A stretch of 64,000 nucleotides of DNA from the NCBI RefSeq assembly GCF_001712755.1, contig NZ_MDKC01000013.1:1-64000 (forward strand). The letters are read 5' to 3'. This stretch comes from Gottfriedia luciferensis (lineage in GTDB: Bacteria; Bacillota; Bacilli; Bacillales; Bacillaceae_G). Of the stretch, positions 1 through 11,632 are shown piece after piece (position 1 is the stretch's first letter; every line of letters starts with the position of its first letter). The notes below the pieces were generated by a model. That model saw nothing but the letters and a program-made list of their open reading frames with translations. It was not told the DNA's origin and did not search any database. The position numbers and the translations under genes are program-made.

Positions 1-225
1 ATAGCCGAGGCCATCTTTCAATAAAGGAACAGGAGTTCCTTTATGTCATCCGGTATTAGCTCCGGTTTCCCGAAGTTATCCCAGTCTTACAGGTAGGTTG
101 CCCACGTGTTACTCACCCGTCCGCCGCTAACTAATGGGAGCAAGCTCCCATTAGTCCGCTCGACTTGCATGTATTAGGCACGCCGCCAGCGTTCGTCCTG
201 AGCCAGGATCAAACTCTCCATAAAA
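1..225 (-). rRNA. 16S ribosomal RNA, 5' part only
   Basis: The reverse strand carries the universal 16S 5' signature AGAGTTTGATCCTGGCTCAG beginning at position 217, followed by the conserved GACGAACGCTGGCGGCGTGC stretch. The mature 5' end is placed about 8 bases upstream of the signature, as in B. subtilis. The remainder of the gene lies outside the window. Its position directly after gyrA matches rrnO of B. subtilis, so this is an origin-proximal rRNA operon. Confidence 0.97.
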
Positions 226-335
226 GTTAAGTTTAAATCTTGTACTGCTCAAAAAACTAATAATTGACGTTTACTTCATGTTTTGTTTAGTTTTCAAAGT
301 TCACTTTGTCGTCCGTATCTCTTGGCGACTTCTAT

Positions 336-364
336 ATAATAACAAATCTGATAACCTTGGTCAA
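336..364 (-). promoter_or_regulatory. rRNA operon promoter, proximal (P2-like)
   Basis: The reverse strand has a -35 TTGACC (359-364) and a -10 TATTAT (336-341) separated by exactly 17 bases. An A/T-rich stretch lies directly upstream (365-400), as expected of an UP element. The transcript would have a leader of about 110 bases before 16S, containing the TTTGAAAACTAAAC-type segment usual in Bacillus rRNA leaders. Confidence 0.75.
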
Positions 365-435
365 TAGTTTTTATAATATAATTTCAAAAAAAATACAAAA
401 CCTTATTCTTCATTAATATCCCCTTCATCTCAAGC

Positions 436-463
436 ATTTTAACCCTTGTCTAAAGTAGTACAA
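436..463 (-). promoter_or_regulatory. Possible distal rRNA promoter (P1-like)
   Basis: On the reverse strand TTGTAC (458-463) and TAAAAT (436-441) are 16 bases apart, about 100 bases upstream of the stronger promoter. Bacillus rRNA operons often have tandem promoters. The match is only moderate. The rest of 365-533 holds no gene. Confidence 0.35.
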
Positions 464-533
464 ATAATAGAGATATACTAATCAAAATAGAACTAGTAAG
501 TTCTTAATCAAAAATAGTTCACTAATATACAGT

Positions 534-564
534 CAAAAAAAGAGAGAACCTAATTGTTCTCTCT
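534..564 (-). terminator. Intrinsic terminator of gyrA
   Basis: On the reverse strand AGAGAGAAC and GTTCTCTCT form a perfect 9-bp stem with a 6-base loop (541-564), followed by seven T residues. It lies 17 bases after the gyrA stop and separates gyrBA transcription from the rRNA promoters. Confidence 0.9.
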
Positions 565-580
565 ACTAGTCACAGCTCAA

Positions 581-3094
581 TTACTCTTCTGTTGTTTCAA
601 TCTCATCTTCGTTTTCAAGAGTCACTGCTTCATCAGCTTCATTTTCAGCTTCTTCATCAATTTCCTCTTCTTCTTTCGCAGCAATTGCTACAGTCGCAAC
701 ATGACCTTCTTGATCAAGTTTAATTAATTTAACACCTTGAGTAACTCGACCTAAACGTGAAATTTGGTCAATTGGCATACGAATCATTACACCAGACTCA
801 GTAATTAACATTAAATCCTCTTCGTCACTTACACATTTTAACGAAATCATTTTACCGTTTTTATCTGTAACATTAAGCGTTTTTAGACCTTTACCACCAC
901 GACTTTGAATTCGGTATTCTTCCTGTGCAGTTCGCTTACCATAACCTAGTTCCGTGACAACAAGAATATCTAAATGCTCTTCAACAACTTCCATTCCAAC
1001 AACATAATCATCATCAGAAAGTGTAATTGCTTTAACACCTGTTGCCGTTCTTCCCATCGATCTAACATCATCTTCATTAAAACGGATCATCATACCTTTT
1101 GAAGTACCGACAACAATATCTTTTGTTCCGTCAGTTAAACGTACCGATATTACGTCATCATCTTCTTTTAAATTAATTGCAATTAACCCGTTAGTACGAA
1201 TGTTTGCAAAGGCAGATAAAGGTACACGTTTTGCTATTCCTTGTTTTGTTGTAAAGAATAGGTACCAATTCTCTAAAAATTCACTTACTGGAATAATAGC
1301 GTTAATATTTTCATCGCGATCGATTTCAAGTAAGTTTACGATAGGTAATCCTTTAGCTGTACGGCTATACTCTGGAATCTCATAACCTTTTGAACGGTAT
1401 ACTTTTCCCTTATTCGTAAAGAATAAAATAGTATCATGTGTTGAAGTTGTTAGTAAGTGCTCTAAGAAGTCATCATTATTAGTACCCATTCCTTGAATAC
1501 CACGTCCACCTCTACGTTGAGATCGGTAAGTAGAAACTGGAAGACGTTTAATATATCCATTATGAGTTAAACTTAAAATGATATTCTCCACTGGTATTAA
1601 GTCTTCATCTTCAATGATTTCTAATCCACCAGGAACTATTGCTGTTCTTCGTTTATCATTATACTGCTCTTTTAGCTGAGTTAATTCTTCTCGAATAATT
1701 TCAAGAACTCTTTCCTCATTTGCAAGAATTTCTCTTAATTCTGCAATTAACTTGATTAGCTCTTGATATTCTTCTTCAATTTTCTCGCGCTCTAAACCAG
1801 TTAAACGTTGTAACCTCATATCTAAGATTGCTTGAGCTTGCTTTTCAGATAAATTAAAAGTTTCCATTAAGCCATGTTTAGCGATTTCTCCTGTTTGAGA
1901 AGCTCTAATTAAGCTAATTACCGCATCTAAATGGTCTAAAGCAACTTTTAAACCTTCTAAAATATGTGCACGCGCTTCTGCTTTTTCCAACTCAAACTGT
2001 GTTCTACGTTTAATAACAACAATTTGATGGTCTAAATAGTGTTTTAAACAGCTCTTTAGAGATAGAACTTTTGGTTCACCATTAACAAGTGCTAATAAAT
2101 TAATACCAAAACTTGTTTGAAGAGCAGTTTGTTTATAAAGATTATTTAAAAGTACATTTGCGTTCGCGTCTCTTCTAACTTCAATGACAATACGCATACC
2201 ATTTCTGTCAGATTCATCACGTAAATCAGTAATACCTTCAATTTTCTTATCTCGAACTAGTTCAGCAATTCGTTCAACAAGCTTGGCTTTATTTACCTGA
2301 TATGGTAATTCTGTAACAATAATCGTTTGTCTGCCATTTGCTTTTTCTTCAATTTCAACTTTCCCTCGAATGATGATCGAACCTTTACCAGTTTCATAGG
2401 CCTTACGGATTCCGCTTTTACCTAAAATCATACCTGATGTAGGAAAATCAGGACCTTGAATATATTCCATTAATTCTTGTGTAGTGATTTCGGGGTCTTT
2501 ACTTAATGCAAGTACACCATCAATTACTTCACCTAATTGGTGAGGAGGAATATTCGTAGCCATACCAACCGCTATACCCGTTGCTCCGTTTACCAACAAG
2601 TTAGGGAATCGTGCAGGAAGAACGATTGGCTCTCTTTCTGAACCATCATAGTTATCTTGATAATCAATCGTGTTTTTATTAATATCACGAATCAATTCCA
2701 TCGAAATTTTAGACATTCTAGCTTCTGTATAACGCATCGCCGCCGCCGCGTCTCCATCAACTGATCCAAAATTCCCATGGCCATCTACTAACATATATCT
2801 GAAGTTAAAGTCCTGAGCCATACGTACCATTGTTTCATATACAGCAGAATCACCATGCGGGTGATACTTACCAATTACTTCACCAACGATACGCGCTGAC
2901 TTTTTATAGGCTTTATCAGCTGTCATACCTAAATCATTCATTGCATATAAAATTCTTCTATGCACAGGCTTAAGGCCGTCTCGTACATCTGGTAACGCTC
3001 GAGAAACAATTACACTCATTGCATAATCTAGGAAGGAATTACGCATTTCATGACTAATATTTATTTCTTTAATTTGTTGATTTTCACTCAACAT
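581..3094 (-). CDS. gyrA: DNA gyrase subunit A
   Basis: The breakage-reunion subunit of gyrase, which with GyrB introduces negative supercoils using ATP. The 837-residue product has the catalytic Tyr122 (AAMRYTEAR), wild-type quinolone-region residues Ser83 and Glu87 ([10 protein letters not shown]), the GyrA box [12 protein letters not shown] that separates GyrA from ParC, C-terminal beta-pinwheel repeats and a very acidic tail. A GTG six bases upstream (3100) is in frame but lies inside the Shine-Dalgarno sequence GGGAGGTG, so the ATG at 3094 is chosen. It follows gyrB by 67 bases in the same direction, and transcription ends at the hairpin at 534-564. Confidence 0.98.
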   Translation of the reverse strand: MLSENQQIKEINISHEMRNSFLDYAMSVIVSRALPDVRDGLKPVHRRILYAMNDLGMTADKAYKKSARIVGEVIGKYHPHGDSAVYETMVRMAQDFNFRYMLVDGHGNFGSVDGDAAAAMRYTEARMSKISMELIRDINKNTIDYQDNYDGSEREPIVLPARFPNLLVNGATGIAVGMATNIPPHQLGEVIDGVLALSKDPEITTQELMEYIQGPDFPTSGMILGKSGIRKAYETGKGSIIIRGKVEIEEKANGRQTIIVTELPYQVNKAKLVERIAELVRDKKIEGITDLRDESDRNGMRIVIEVRRDANANVLLNNLYKQTALQTSFGINLLALVNGEPKVLSLKSCLKHYLDHQIVVIKRRTQFELEKAEARAHILEGLKVALDHLDAVISLIRASQTGEIAKHGLMETFNLSEKQAQAILDMRLQRLTGLEREKIEEEYQELIKLIAELREILANEERVLEIIREELTQLKEQYNDKRRTAIVPGGLEIIEDEDLIPVENIILSLTHNGYIKRLPVSTYRSQRRGGRGIQGMGTNNDDFLEHLLTTSTHDTILFFTNKGKVYRSKGYEIPEYSRTAKGLPIVNLLEIDRDENINAIIPVSEFLENWYLFFTTKQGIAKRVPLSAFANIRTNGLIAINLKEDDDVISVRLTDGTKDIVVGTSKGMMIRFNEDDVRSMGRTATGVKAITLSDDDYVVGMEVVEEHLDILVVTELGYGKRTAQEEYRIQSRGGKGLKTLNVTDKNGKMISLKCVSDEEDLMLITESGVMIRMPIDQISRLGRVTQGVKLIKLDQEGHVATVAIAAKEEEEIDEEAENEADEAVTLENEDEIETTEE

Positions 3095-3128
3095 CGGCAC
3101 CTCCCTTTAGTTTCCGTATCTACCTGAG

Positions 3129-3150
3129 AAAAGGAGCATAAAAGCTCCTT
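3129..3150 (-). terminator. Hairpin between gyrB and gyrA, possible weak terminator
   Basis: On the reverse strand AAGGAGC and GCTCCTT form a 7-bp stem with a 6-base loop, followed by a short pyrimidine run (TTCTC). The T tract is poor, so this more likely gives partial attenuation or mRNA processing than full termination. Confidence 0.4.
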
Positions 3151-3161
3151 ACAAATACATA

Positions 3162-5093
<1,932 letters not shown>

Positions 5094-5179
5094 TCACCTA
5101 CTTTTTTTATTTTACATAAAAGAATTAGTAAATTTCAGCTATGCTTTTTAGGCGGCGTAGTAGAAATTTCATAAATTAT

Positions 5180-6301
5180 TTATCGAGAAGTACTTATAAT
5201 TGTTCCATGTGAAACATTTATAATATTAGCTTGTTTTATCGTTTCGTGCTGAATCCCGTCGACACTTGTTGTTGTGACAAAAGTCTGTACTTTATTTTGA
5301 ATTGCATTTAATAAGTGTGTTTGACGATAGTCATCTAGCTCTGAAAGGACATCATCTAATAAAAGTATGGGATATTCTCCAACTTCCTCTTTAATCAGTT
5401 CAATTTCTGCTAGTTTTAATGAAAGAGCTGTTGTCCGCTGCTGTCCTTGCGATCCAAAAGTTTGAACGTTTTTATCATTTACCATAAAAACCAAATCATC
5501 TCTATGCGGACCAAGCAATGTAGTACCTCTTGATACTTCACGCTCTTTTTCAGCTTCGAATAGTTTTATGTACTCATCTTCCATTTTCGTCAAATCTGTT
5601 AAATCTGATACATTAATGCTTGGTTTATATATAATTTCTAGCTTTTCGGTCTCTCTAGAAATTTGACTATGAATAGGCGATGCCCAATCCTGTAGTAATT
5701 TGATGAACGAAATTCGTTTTTCAATTATTTTTACGGCATGTTTTACAAGCTGAGATGTTAGGACTTCAAGCATTAAATAGTTCCGATCTCGGCTAGTTTG
5801 TAATGTTTTTAGTAGTGAATTTCGCTGTTGGAGGATTCTCTGGTACTGACTTAGTTCATGTAGGTAAACAGGCGAAACTTGTCCTAGTTCCATATCTAGG
5901 AATTTACGACGCACTTGCGGACTACCTTTTACTAAATGTAAATCTTCCGGTGCAAACATAACGACATTCATCACGCCTATATATTGACTTAACTTCATCT
6001 GCTCAAGATGGTTCAGCTTTGCTTTCTTACCTTTCTTTGAGAGGATTAGCTGTAGTGTTACTTGCTGATTTTTTTTCTGTAACGTACCCTTTATTGTACC
6101 ATATTCTTCATCCCACCGTATCATTTCTTTGTCGTTGCTTGTTCGATGGGACTTTGTTAAAGCTAGCACATAAATGGATTCCATTAAATTTGTTTTACCT
6201 TGAGCATTCTCACCAATAATGACATTAACATTATTTTGAAAATTCAACTCAAGTTTTTCATAATTACGATATTGTTTTAGCTGTAAATCTTTAATATACA
6301 A
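5180..6301 (-). CDS. recF: DNA replication and repair protein RecF
   Basis: An SMC-like ABC ATPase that helps load RecA at gaps with RecO and RecR. The 373-residue product has Walker A GENAQGKT (residues 30-37), the signature SQGQQRT and Walker [14 protein letters not shown], and it is collinear with B. subtilis RecF. The start is TTG at 6301, matching the family N-terminus (MYI..L.L..YRNY), with GGGGGA seven bases upstream. It follows yaaA by 17 bases, so the two are probably cotranscribed. The last codons contain a near-parS sequence. Confidence 0.96.
   Translation of the reverse strand: MYIKDLQLKQYRNYEKLELNFQNNVNVIIGENAQGKTNLMESIYVLALTKSHRTSNDKEMIRWDEEYGTIKGTLQKKNQQVTLQLILSKKGKKAKLNHLEQMKLSQYIGVMNVVMFAPEDLHLVKGSPQVRRKFLDMELGQVSPVYLHELSQYQRILQQRNSLLKTLQTSRDRNYLMLEVLTSQLVKHAVKIIEKRISFIKLLQDWASPIHSQISRETEKLEIIYKPSINVSDLTDLTKMEDEYIKLFEAEKEREVSRGTTLLGPHRDDLVFMVNDKNVQTFGSQGQQRTTALSLKLAEIELIKEEVGEYPILLLDDVLSELDDYRQTHLLNAIQNKVQTFVTTTSVDGIQHETIKQANIINVSHGTIISTSR
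5201..5216. promoter_or_regulatory. Near-match parS site inside recF
   Basis: TGTTCCATGTGAAACA differs from the ideal TGTTTCACGTGAAACA at two positions, one of which (position 5) is degenerate in the published Bacillus consensus. It lies in the final codons of recF. It may be a weak ParB loading site. Confidence 0.4.
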
Positions 6302-6318
6302 TGGGATTCCCCCAAAAC

Positions 6319-6537
6319 TTATGAAGTTATAATATACGAACCTTTTCCAGTTATAGAAATTGTATCATTTAAAACTAATTTTTTTCCTCTTCTATTCTCA
6401 GGTTCATTGTTTACAAAGATTTCATGCTCCGATAGAAACCATTTAGCCATTCCACCTGTATCAATTACACCCGCAAGCTTTAAAAATTGGCCTAATGTAA
6501 TATATTCTGTATTTATTTTAACTTTTTCTGTTTTCAT
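6319..6537 (-). CDS. yaaA: S4-domain RNA-binding protein YaaA
   Basis: A 72-residue protein made almost entirely of one S4 RNA-binding domain ([23 protein letters not shown]...[14 protein letters not shown]). Such YaaA-family proteins are fixed between dnaN and recF in Bacillales; their exact role is not settled, but ribosome-related RNA binding is the usual proposal. The ATG at 6537 has GAGGGTGA upstream. Recognition rests on both sequence and position. Confidence 0.93.
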   Translation of the reverse strand: MKTEKVKINTEYITLGQFLKLAGVIDTGGMAKWFLSEHEIFVNNEPENRRGKKLVLNDTISITGKGSYIITS

Positions 6538-6625
6538 TTTTTATCACCCTCATTTATCCATTCCTTAATTGTACTAAACTTCTATAAGAAAAAAAACACT
6601 TAACCCTTATTTTGTCTATTAAGTA

Positions 6626-6734
6626 CAAAAAGACTGACCTAAATGTACTATGCACTCCCCAAACAAATTTGTAGAATAAATTCTTTATTTATTCTGCCCT
6701 TTGGAGATTGCTAGTACATTCTATTAGGCCAGCC
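6626..6734 (-). repeat. Long imperfect inverted repeat between dnaN and yaaA, with terminator-like end
   Basis: Arms at 6632-6660 and 6703-6734 are nearly complementary (both contain a TGTACTA core flanked by CCTAA and CTCC), and an inner perfect 8-bp stem AGAATAAA/TTTATTCT lies at 6673-6680/6688-6695. On the reverse strand the structure ends in five T residues, so it can terminate dnaN transcription. At about 100 bases it is much longer than a normal intrinsic terminator and resembles a REP- or MITE-like palindrome. Confidence 0.7.
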
Positions 6735-6755
6735 CCTTTCGATAGAAATTACTAA

Positions 6756-7901
6756 CTAGTATGTGCGAACTGGTAAAATTAATTGCAATGTTCTTGAATC
6801 ATTTACAGTACGAATTAAAAATGGTCTCATTGCCCCCGTAAATTGAATATAAATTTCTGGGCTTTCTATTGCTTTTAATGCATCCATAACATACTTCGCA
6901 CTAAAAGAGATTTTTAACTCTTCACCTTTAATATCCTCGCAAACAATTTCGTCTACTACTTTACCGATTTCAGGAGAATAAGAGGAAATATTGACCACTG
7001 AGCTGCCAACTGTTTCTAAGTGAACAACATTATTTCTACCTTCTCTTGCTAATAAAGAAGCACGATCAATTGCTTGTAAGAATTCTTTCGTCATTACAGT
7101 TAGTTCCGTTTTACTTTCACTTGGAATTAACTTTGATGTGTCAGGATAATTACCTTCTAATAGTCGAGTAAAGAACAATAGATGTTTTGTCTTAAATAAA
7201 GCTTGATGTTCTGTTAAGACGATTTCTACTTTTTCATTATTGTCATCTAGAATTTTACTTAATTCATTTAGACTTTTCCCAGGAATTACTACGCTAGCTT
7301 TAAATTCACTTGTTATAGAACTTCCGTCAATTTTAGCTTGTCTTAAAGCTAATCGATGGCTATCTGTCGCTATACACGTTAGATCACCATTTTCAATCTT
7401 CCAGTTTACACCAGTTAAAATTGGTCTAGTTTCTGAAGTTGATACTGCAAATACAGTTTGACGAATCATAAATTTTAATAAATCTGCAGAAATAGAAATT
7501 GTTTCATGTTCTTCAATCTGAGGAAGTAGTGGATATTCCTCAGAGTCAAAGCCATTTAAGCTAAATTCAGTTTTTCCGGCTCTTATTGTTGTTACATAAT
7601 TATTATCAGACTCTAATTCGACAAAATCTGAAGGTAATTTTTTTACAATATCACTAAAATATCGAGCATTTAATACAATGCTTCCAGTTCGTTTTACATC
7701 AACTAGTTGCTGATCATCTAATACTATTGGTAAATAAGATTCTATAGATATATCTGAATCACTACCTGTGAAAGTTAGTCCTTCATTTGTAACGACTAAT
7801 TTAATACCAGTTAAGATTGGAATAGTTGTTCTTGATGAAACAGCTCTCATAACTTCTTGTACAGCTTTAACAAGATGATCTTTTTGTACAGTAAATTTCA
7901 T
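6756..7901 (-). CDS. dnaN: DNA polymerase III beta subunit (sliding clamp)
   Basis: The ring-shaped processivity factor that tethers PolC/DnaE to DNA and recruits other clamp-binding proteins. The 381-residue product matches B. subtilis DnaN (378) end to end, with the three clamp domains and the conserved C-terminus MRPFLIRTVNDSRTLQLILPVRTY broken only by normal substitutions. The ATG at 7901 has AAGGAG upstream. It lies directly after the oriC unwinding region and is followed by a long hairpin that probably ends or attenuates its message. Confidence 0.98.
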   Translation of the reverse strand: MKFTVQKDHLVKAVQEVMRAVSSRTTIPILTGIKLVVTNEGLTFTGSDSDISIESYLPIVLDDQQLVDVKRTGSIVLNARYFSDIVKKLPSDFVELESDNNYVTTIRAGKTEFSLNGFDSEEYPLLPQIEEHETISISADLLKFMIRQTVFAVSTSETRPILTGVNWKIENGDLTCIATDSHRLALRQAKIDGSSITSEFKASVVIPGKSLNELSKILDDNNEKVEIVLTEHQALFKTKHLLFFTRLLEGNYPDTSKLIPSESKTELTVMTKEFLQAIDRASLLAREGRNNVVHLETVGSSVVNISSYSPEIGKVVDEIVCEDIKGEELKISFSAKYVMDALKAIESPEIYIQFTGAMRPFLIRTVNDSRTLQLILPVRTY

Positions 7902-7911
7902 TGTTTGTACT

Positions 7912-8046
7912 CCTTATATAATTTATAAAATAATATAGTAATAGTAGTAGGGCCTGTGAATTTGTGGATAACTATAATTTATTAAAGAAAAATAAGTCTA
8001 TCAACATGTGGATAGACTGTGTAAAAAAGAGAGAAAGTTATGCACA
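7912..8046 (-). other. oriC unwinding region (DnaA boxes, GC patch, DnaA-trios, AT-rich DUE)
   Basis: Between dnaA and dnaN lie a perfect DnaA box TGTGGATAA (7963-7971), one-mismatch boxes TGTGGATAG (8007-8015) and TTATGCACA (8038-8046), then a GGGCC patch (7950-7954), five DnaA-trios TAG-TAA-TAG-TAG-TAG (7936-7950) and an A/T-only stretch (7912-7936). This is the order of the basal unwinding system described for B. subtilis, where DnaA filaments extend from the boxes over the trios to melt the origin. Confidence 0.85.
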
Positions 8047-8057
8047 GGTAAATAACT

Positions 8058-9404
8058 CTACTGATTTAATTTTTCATTGATTTCTTTAATTTGAGATTGC
8101 AGCTGTGAGTCAGTTTCGACTAATTTTGAGATTTTTTCATGCGCATGAATAACAGTTGTATGATCTCGTCCTCCAAACTCTTCTCCTATTTTAGGTAAAG
8201 AATGGTCTGTCAGCTCTCTTGAAAGATACATTGCAATCTGTCTTGGGAAGGCTACGGATTTTGTACGTTTCTTTGCTTTAAAATCCTCTAATTTAATACT
8301 AAAAACTTCTCCAACTGTTCGTTGAATGTCATGTATTGATACTGTTTTAGGCCTCGTCGCTGTAATTAAATTCTTTAAGGCTTCAGCGGCCACGCTAGCA
8401 TTTATATCCTTATTAATTAACGATGAATAAGCAACTACACGAATAAGTGCTCCTTCTAATTCACGGATATTTGTATCAATTTGATTTGCAATATATAACA
8501 TTACCTCATTTGGAATATCTAACCCCTCAGCCTTAGCCTTTTTACGTAAAATCGCAATCCTAGTTTCTAAATCTGGTGGTGTGATATCTGTAATAAGGCC
8601 CCATTCAAATCGTGAGCGAAGTCGATCTTCTAATGTAGGAATTTCTTTAGGTGGTCGGTCACTTGAGATAATGATTTGTTTACTTTCTTCATGAAGTGTA
8701 TTAAAAGTATGGAAAAATTCTTCCTGTGTTTGTTCTTTTCCAGCTAAGAACTGAATATCGTCTATAAGTAACACGTCTACATTACGGTACTTATTTCTAA
8801 ATTCAATTGCTTTATTATCACGAATTGAATTAATGAACTCATTTGTAAATTTTTCTGATGATAAATAAACGACTTTGGCATTTGGATTATGCTCGAGTAC
8901 ATAATGTCCAATTGCGTGCATTAAGTGGGTTTTCCCTAACCCAACGCCCCCATATATAAATAATGGGTTATAGGCTTTTGCAGGTGCCTCGGCAACCGCT
9001 AATGATGCTGCGTGGGCAAAACGGTTACCTGAACCAATTACGAAAGTATCAAAAGTATATTTAGGGTTCAACATACTTTGGTTGAACTCTACTGGTTCTT
9101 CAAATTTTACTTTGGCTTTAACGGCCGGTATATTCATCTCTATTTCTTCTACATGATTTTGAGGAAGGATAAATTTGATTTCTAATTCCGCTCCAGTTAT
9201 TTCTAAAACTGTATCCATTATTAAAGATGAATACTTAGACTCAAGCCAATCACGAGCGAATTCATTTGGGGCAATAATTGTTAAAGTATCATTCTTTAAA
9301 GAAAATGCCTTTGTTGATTTTAGCCATGTTTCAAAGCTTGGTTTACTTATTTTTTTTTCTATTTCTGCTAGAACCCTGGACCACAGATCCCCTATATTTT
9401 CCAA
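8058..9404 (-). CDS. dnaA: Chromosomal replication initiator DnaA
   Basis: The AAA+ initiator that binds DnaA boxes, melts oriC and helps load the DnaC helicase. The 448-residue product has domain I (1-80), a linker, Walker A GGVGLGKT (152-159), Walker B LLIDD (ending Asp216), the box VII motif RELEGALIR and the DNA-binding signature [12 protein letters not shown] (411-422). Translation starts at TTG (9404), nine bases after AAGGAGG, giving the family N-terminus MENI.DLW. DnaA boxes on both sides imply autoregulation. No convincing sigma-A promoter was identified by eye. Confidence 0.98.
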   Translation of the reverse strand: MENIGDLWSRVLAEIEKKISKPSFETWLKSTKAFSLKNDTLTIIAPNEFARDWLESKYSSLIMDTVLEITGAELEIKFILPQNHVEEIEMNIPAVKAKVKFEEPVEFNQSMLNPKYTFDTFVIGSGNRFAHAASLAVAEAPAKAYNPLFIYGGVGLGKTHLMHAIGHYVLEHNPNAKVVYLSSEKFTNEFINSIRDNKAIEFRNKYRNVDVLLIDDIQFLAGKEQTQEEFFHTFNTLHEESKQIIISSDRPPKEIPTLEDRLRSRFEWGLITDITPPDLETRIAILRKKAKAEGLDIPNEVMLYIANQIDTNIRELEGALIRVVAYSSLINKDINASVAAEALKNLITATRPKTVSIHDIQRTVGEVFSIKLEDFKAKKRTKSVAFPRQIAMYLSRELTDHSLPKIGEEFGGRDHTTVIHAHEKISKLVETDSQLQSQIKEINEKLNQ

Positions 9405-9540
9405 ACAGTAATCCCTCCTTACAAAGCTTGTTCAACTTTTGTACAAGCACATAAATTAAGTATTTATTTTTATTCATGTCTTTGAATATGCGTTATTTTA
9501 TAAAACTGCAAAAATCCACTTTATTTGACAGTATTCACCC

Positions 9541-9803
9541 ATGTGGATAACTTAAAAATGGTACAAGTGTAAAACCTGTCCACAAGTTATTAACATCTGT
9601 GGACAAATAAAAATAAAAAACAACTTGTCCAAAGTGGAAAACAAATTAATAATATCAAAAATCTTTAGCTATTTCAATGAGTAGTTAATGTTATCCACAT
9701 GCTAATCCACTTGTTTAAAAAAATTATCCACAGAAAACGGACTTGTGTAAAAGTTGTCAGTAACTGCTGTGGGTAAAAAATGTGTAGAAAAATATTATCC
9801 ACA
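9541..9803. other. oriC DnaA-box cluster upstream of dnaA
   Basis: Four perfect DnaA boxes are present: TGTGGATAA at 9542-9550, and TTATCCACA at 9691-9699, 9724-9732 and 9795-9803. One-mismatch boxes occur at 9598-9606 (TGTGGACAA) and 9768-9776 (TGTGGGTAA), and weaker ones at 9576 and 9625. This corresponds to the incA/incB-type region of Bacillus oriC and also covers the dnaA upstream control region. Confidence 0.9.
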
Positions 9804-10074
9804 GAGCACTTAACAATTTTAAGAAAAGGGAAAGAAGTAGTTTTATGTAGATTTTTTTATTCACTGAAAAGTGCGTTTCAAAAAATCTTTCGACACCATA
9901 TTTTTCTGCTCTGATTAATCGTTTATAAATTTATTGGAGGGAAATGATAGGAGTAAATCGCATTTCTTTTATAAAATAAGTGACTTTTTTTTATTTTTTT
10001 CTTATTAAAACTCACTGGATCAACCATTCTTCACAAATTGGAAATAATTATTAATCATGATTTAACATCTTACA
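9804..10074. other. A/T-rich gap between oriC boxes and the rpmH promoter
   Basis: About 270 bases with no open reading frame, no further perfect DnaA box and no convincing hairpin. It contains poly-T stretches around 9987-10010. Nothing else could be recognised. Confidence 0.6.
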
Positions 10075-10104
10075 TTGACATTAATAGTAGTTATTCTTTA
10101 TAAT
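10075..10104 (+). promoter_or_regulatory. rpmH promoter
   Basis: Consensus TTGACA (10075-10080) and TATAAT (10099-10104) are separated by 18 bases, about 45 bases before the rpmH start codon. Both hexamers are perfect, consistent with a strong sigma-A promoter for a ribosomal protein gene. Confidence 0.85.
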
Positions 10105-10150
10105 TTATAGGACTGTCTATTACAGTAATTCCTCAGGGAGGTGTCATATA

Positions 10151-10285
10151 ATGAAAAGAACATTTCAACCAAACAAACGTAAACGCAGCAAAGTACATGG
10201 TTTCCGTAGCCGTATGAGCACTGCAAATGGACGTAAAGTTCTAGCAGCTCGTCGTCGTAAAGGAAGAAAAGTATTATCTGCGTAG
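10151..10285 (+). CDS. rpmH: 50S ribosomal protein L34
   Basis: A 44-residue, extremely basic protein beginning [14 protein letters not shown] and ending [11 protein letters not shown], which is the invariant L34 sequence. It belongs to the large ribosomal subunit. The Shine-Dalgarno GGGAGGTG is seven bases before the ATG. Its position between dnaA and rnpA is nearly universal in bacteria. An intrinsic terminator overlaps the stop codon, so some readthrough is probably needed if rnpA is cotranscribed. Confidence 0.98.
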   Translation: MKRTFQPNKRKRSKVHGFRSRMSTANGRKVLAARRRKGRKVLSA

Positions 10286-10310
10286 GCCACTGTCAACAGT
10301 GGTCTTTTTC
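10285..10310 (+). terminator. Terminator after rpmH
   Basis: GGCCACTG and CAGTGGTC form an 8-bp stem (one G-T pair) with loop TCAA, followed by five T residues. It starts on the last base of the rpmH stop codon. Confidence 0.85.
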
Positions 10311-10426
10311 ACTAATAAGAAGGCCTTTTTTGCTTTTATGTCACAATTTGTAAGTAAAAAGGGCCTCATTTTTTATAAAAAAATTGTTATGATAATTGAA
10401 GGAATCATTTGAGGTGTCAGTAGAAC

Positions 10427-10807
10427 ATGAACAAGAAAAACAGAATAAAAAAGAATGCAGATTTTAGTCGCGTTTTTCAAAAGGGATCGTCAACTGCAAA
10501 TCGACAATTTGTAATCTATACATTAAAAAAGGAAGATCAAAAGCAATTTCGTATAGGATTATCTGTTAGTAAGAAGTTAGGTAATGCTGTAGAAAGAAAT
10601 CATATTAAGCGGTATATAAGACAAGCTCTTACTGAATTAAGTGATGATCTTCGTGTAAATATGGATTATGTTGTAATCGCAAGAAAGCCCTGTACTGAAC
10701 TACCTTTTAATGAATTTAAAAAAAGTTTAATTCATGTGTTGAAAAGGGCGGAAGCGCTTAAAATACGTGATTCAAAACATAAATTAGATAAAAATCAAAT
10801 TAAGTAA
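10427..10807 (+). CDS. rnpA: Ribonuclease P protein component
   Basis: The protein cofactor that helps the RNase P RNA bind pre-tRNA 5' leaders. The 126-residue basic product has the family signature around [26 protein letters not shown] (the RNR motif region), with the usual N-terminal [18 protein letters not shown]. It is slightly longer than the B. subtilis protein because of a charged C-terminal tail. GAGGTG precedes the ATG by ten bases. It leads the rnpA-spoIIIJ-jag group. Confidence 0.96.
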   Translation: MNKKNRIKKNADFSRVFQKGSSTANRQFVIYTLKKEDQKQFRIGLSVSKKLGNAVERNHIKRYIRQALTELSDDLRVNMDYVVIARKPCTELPFNEFKKSLIHVLKRAEALKIRDSKHKLDKNQIK

Positions 10808-10846
10808 TTACATATTTAAATGTAACTTCTTAAAGGAGGAACTAGT

Positions 10847-11632
10847 TTGAAGACTAAGAAGTACCAATTGCTAGTTACAGTTCTTTTATTAGTAGTCGTG
10901 TTAGCTGGGTGTTCGCAAACAAACCAACCGATTACGTCTGAAAGTACGGGGATTTGGAATGAGTATTTCGTTTATCCACTATCATGGTTAATCACAGCTG
11001 TATCTAAAATTTTTGGTGGAAGTTATGGAATGTCGATTATCGTCGTAACACTTTTAATCCGTTTAGCATTACTACCGTTAATGATTAAACAAATTAAAAG
11101 TACAAAAGCGATGCAATCAATCCAGCCTGAAATGGCCAAACTTAAAGAAAAATATTCTTCAAAGGACCAAAAAACTGTCCAAAAATTAAATGAAGAAACA
11201 ATGAAGTTGTATCAACAACATGGTGTAAATCCGCTATCTGGTTGTTTACCTATTTTTATTCAAATGCCAATCTTAATTGCTTTCTATCATGCAATTATGA
11301 GAACAATGGAAATTAAAGCGCATGACTTCTTATGGTTCCAATTAGGACATCCGGATCCAATTTATGCTTTACCAATCATCGCTGGTATTACAACTTTCAT
11401 TCAACAAAAAGTATCAATGAGTACTGGTTCAATGACAGGACCTGCTGCTCAACAAATGAAAATCATGCTTTATGTTATGCCAATCATGATTTTAATATTT
11501 GCTGTTAGACTACCATCTGCTTTAGCTTTATATTGGGTAGTTGGTAACACATTTATGATTCTTCAAACATTATTTGTTAATAGAGGTAACACTACCGTTA
11601 AAAATAACAATGTAGGAGGGGCTAGTAAGTGA
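10847..11632 (+). CDS. spoIIIJ: Membrane protein insertase SpoIIIJ (YidC/OxaA1 type)
   Basis: A YidC/Oxa1-family insertase that integrates membrane proteins and, in B. subtilis, is needed for forespore sigma-G activity. The 261-residue product has a lipoprotein signal with lipobox LAGC (Cys22), five membrane segments and the conserved groove arginine at Arg72 ([12 protein letters not shown]). It starts at TTG (10847) after AAAGGAGGA. The stop overlaps the jag start (GTGA), indicating translational coupling. A second paralogue (YqjG-like) would be expected elsewhere in the genome. Confidence 0.96.
   Translation: MKTKKYQLLVTVLLLVVVLAGCSQTNQPITSESTGIWNEYFVYPLSWLITAVSKIFGGSYGMSIIVVTLLIRLALLPLMIKQIKSTKAMQSIQPEMAKLKEKYSSKDQKTVQKLNEETMKLYQQHGVNPLSGCLPIFIQMPILIAFYHAIMRTMEIKAHDFLWFQLGHPDPIYALPIIAGITTFIQQKVSMSTGSMTGPAAQQMKIMLYVMPIMILIFAVRLPSALALYWVVGNTFMILQTLFVNRGNTTVKNNNVGGASK

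Noticed and set aside
9517-9560. Forward-strand TTGACA (9525-9530) as a promoter inside oriC
   Set aside because: No -10 at a suitable distance and no gene to serve on that strand until rpmH, which has its own promoter.
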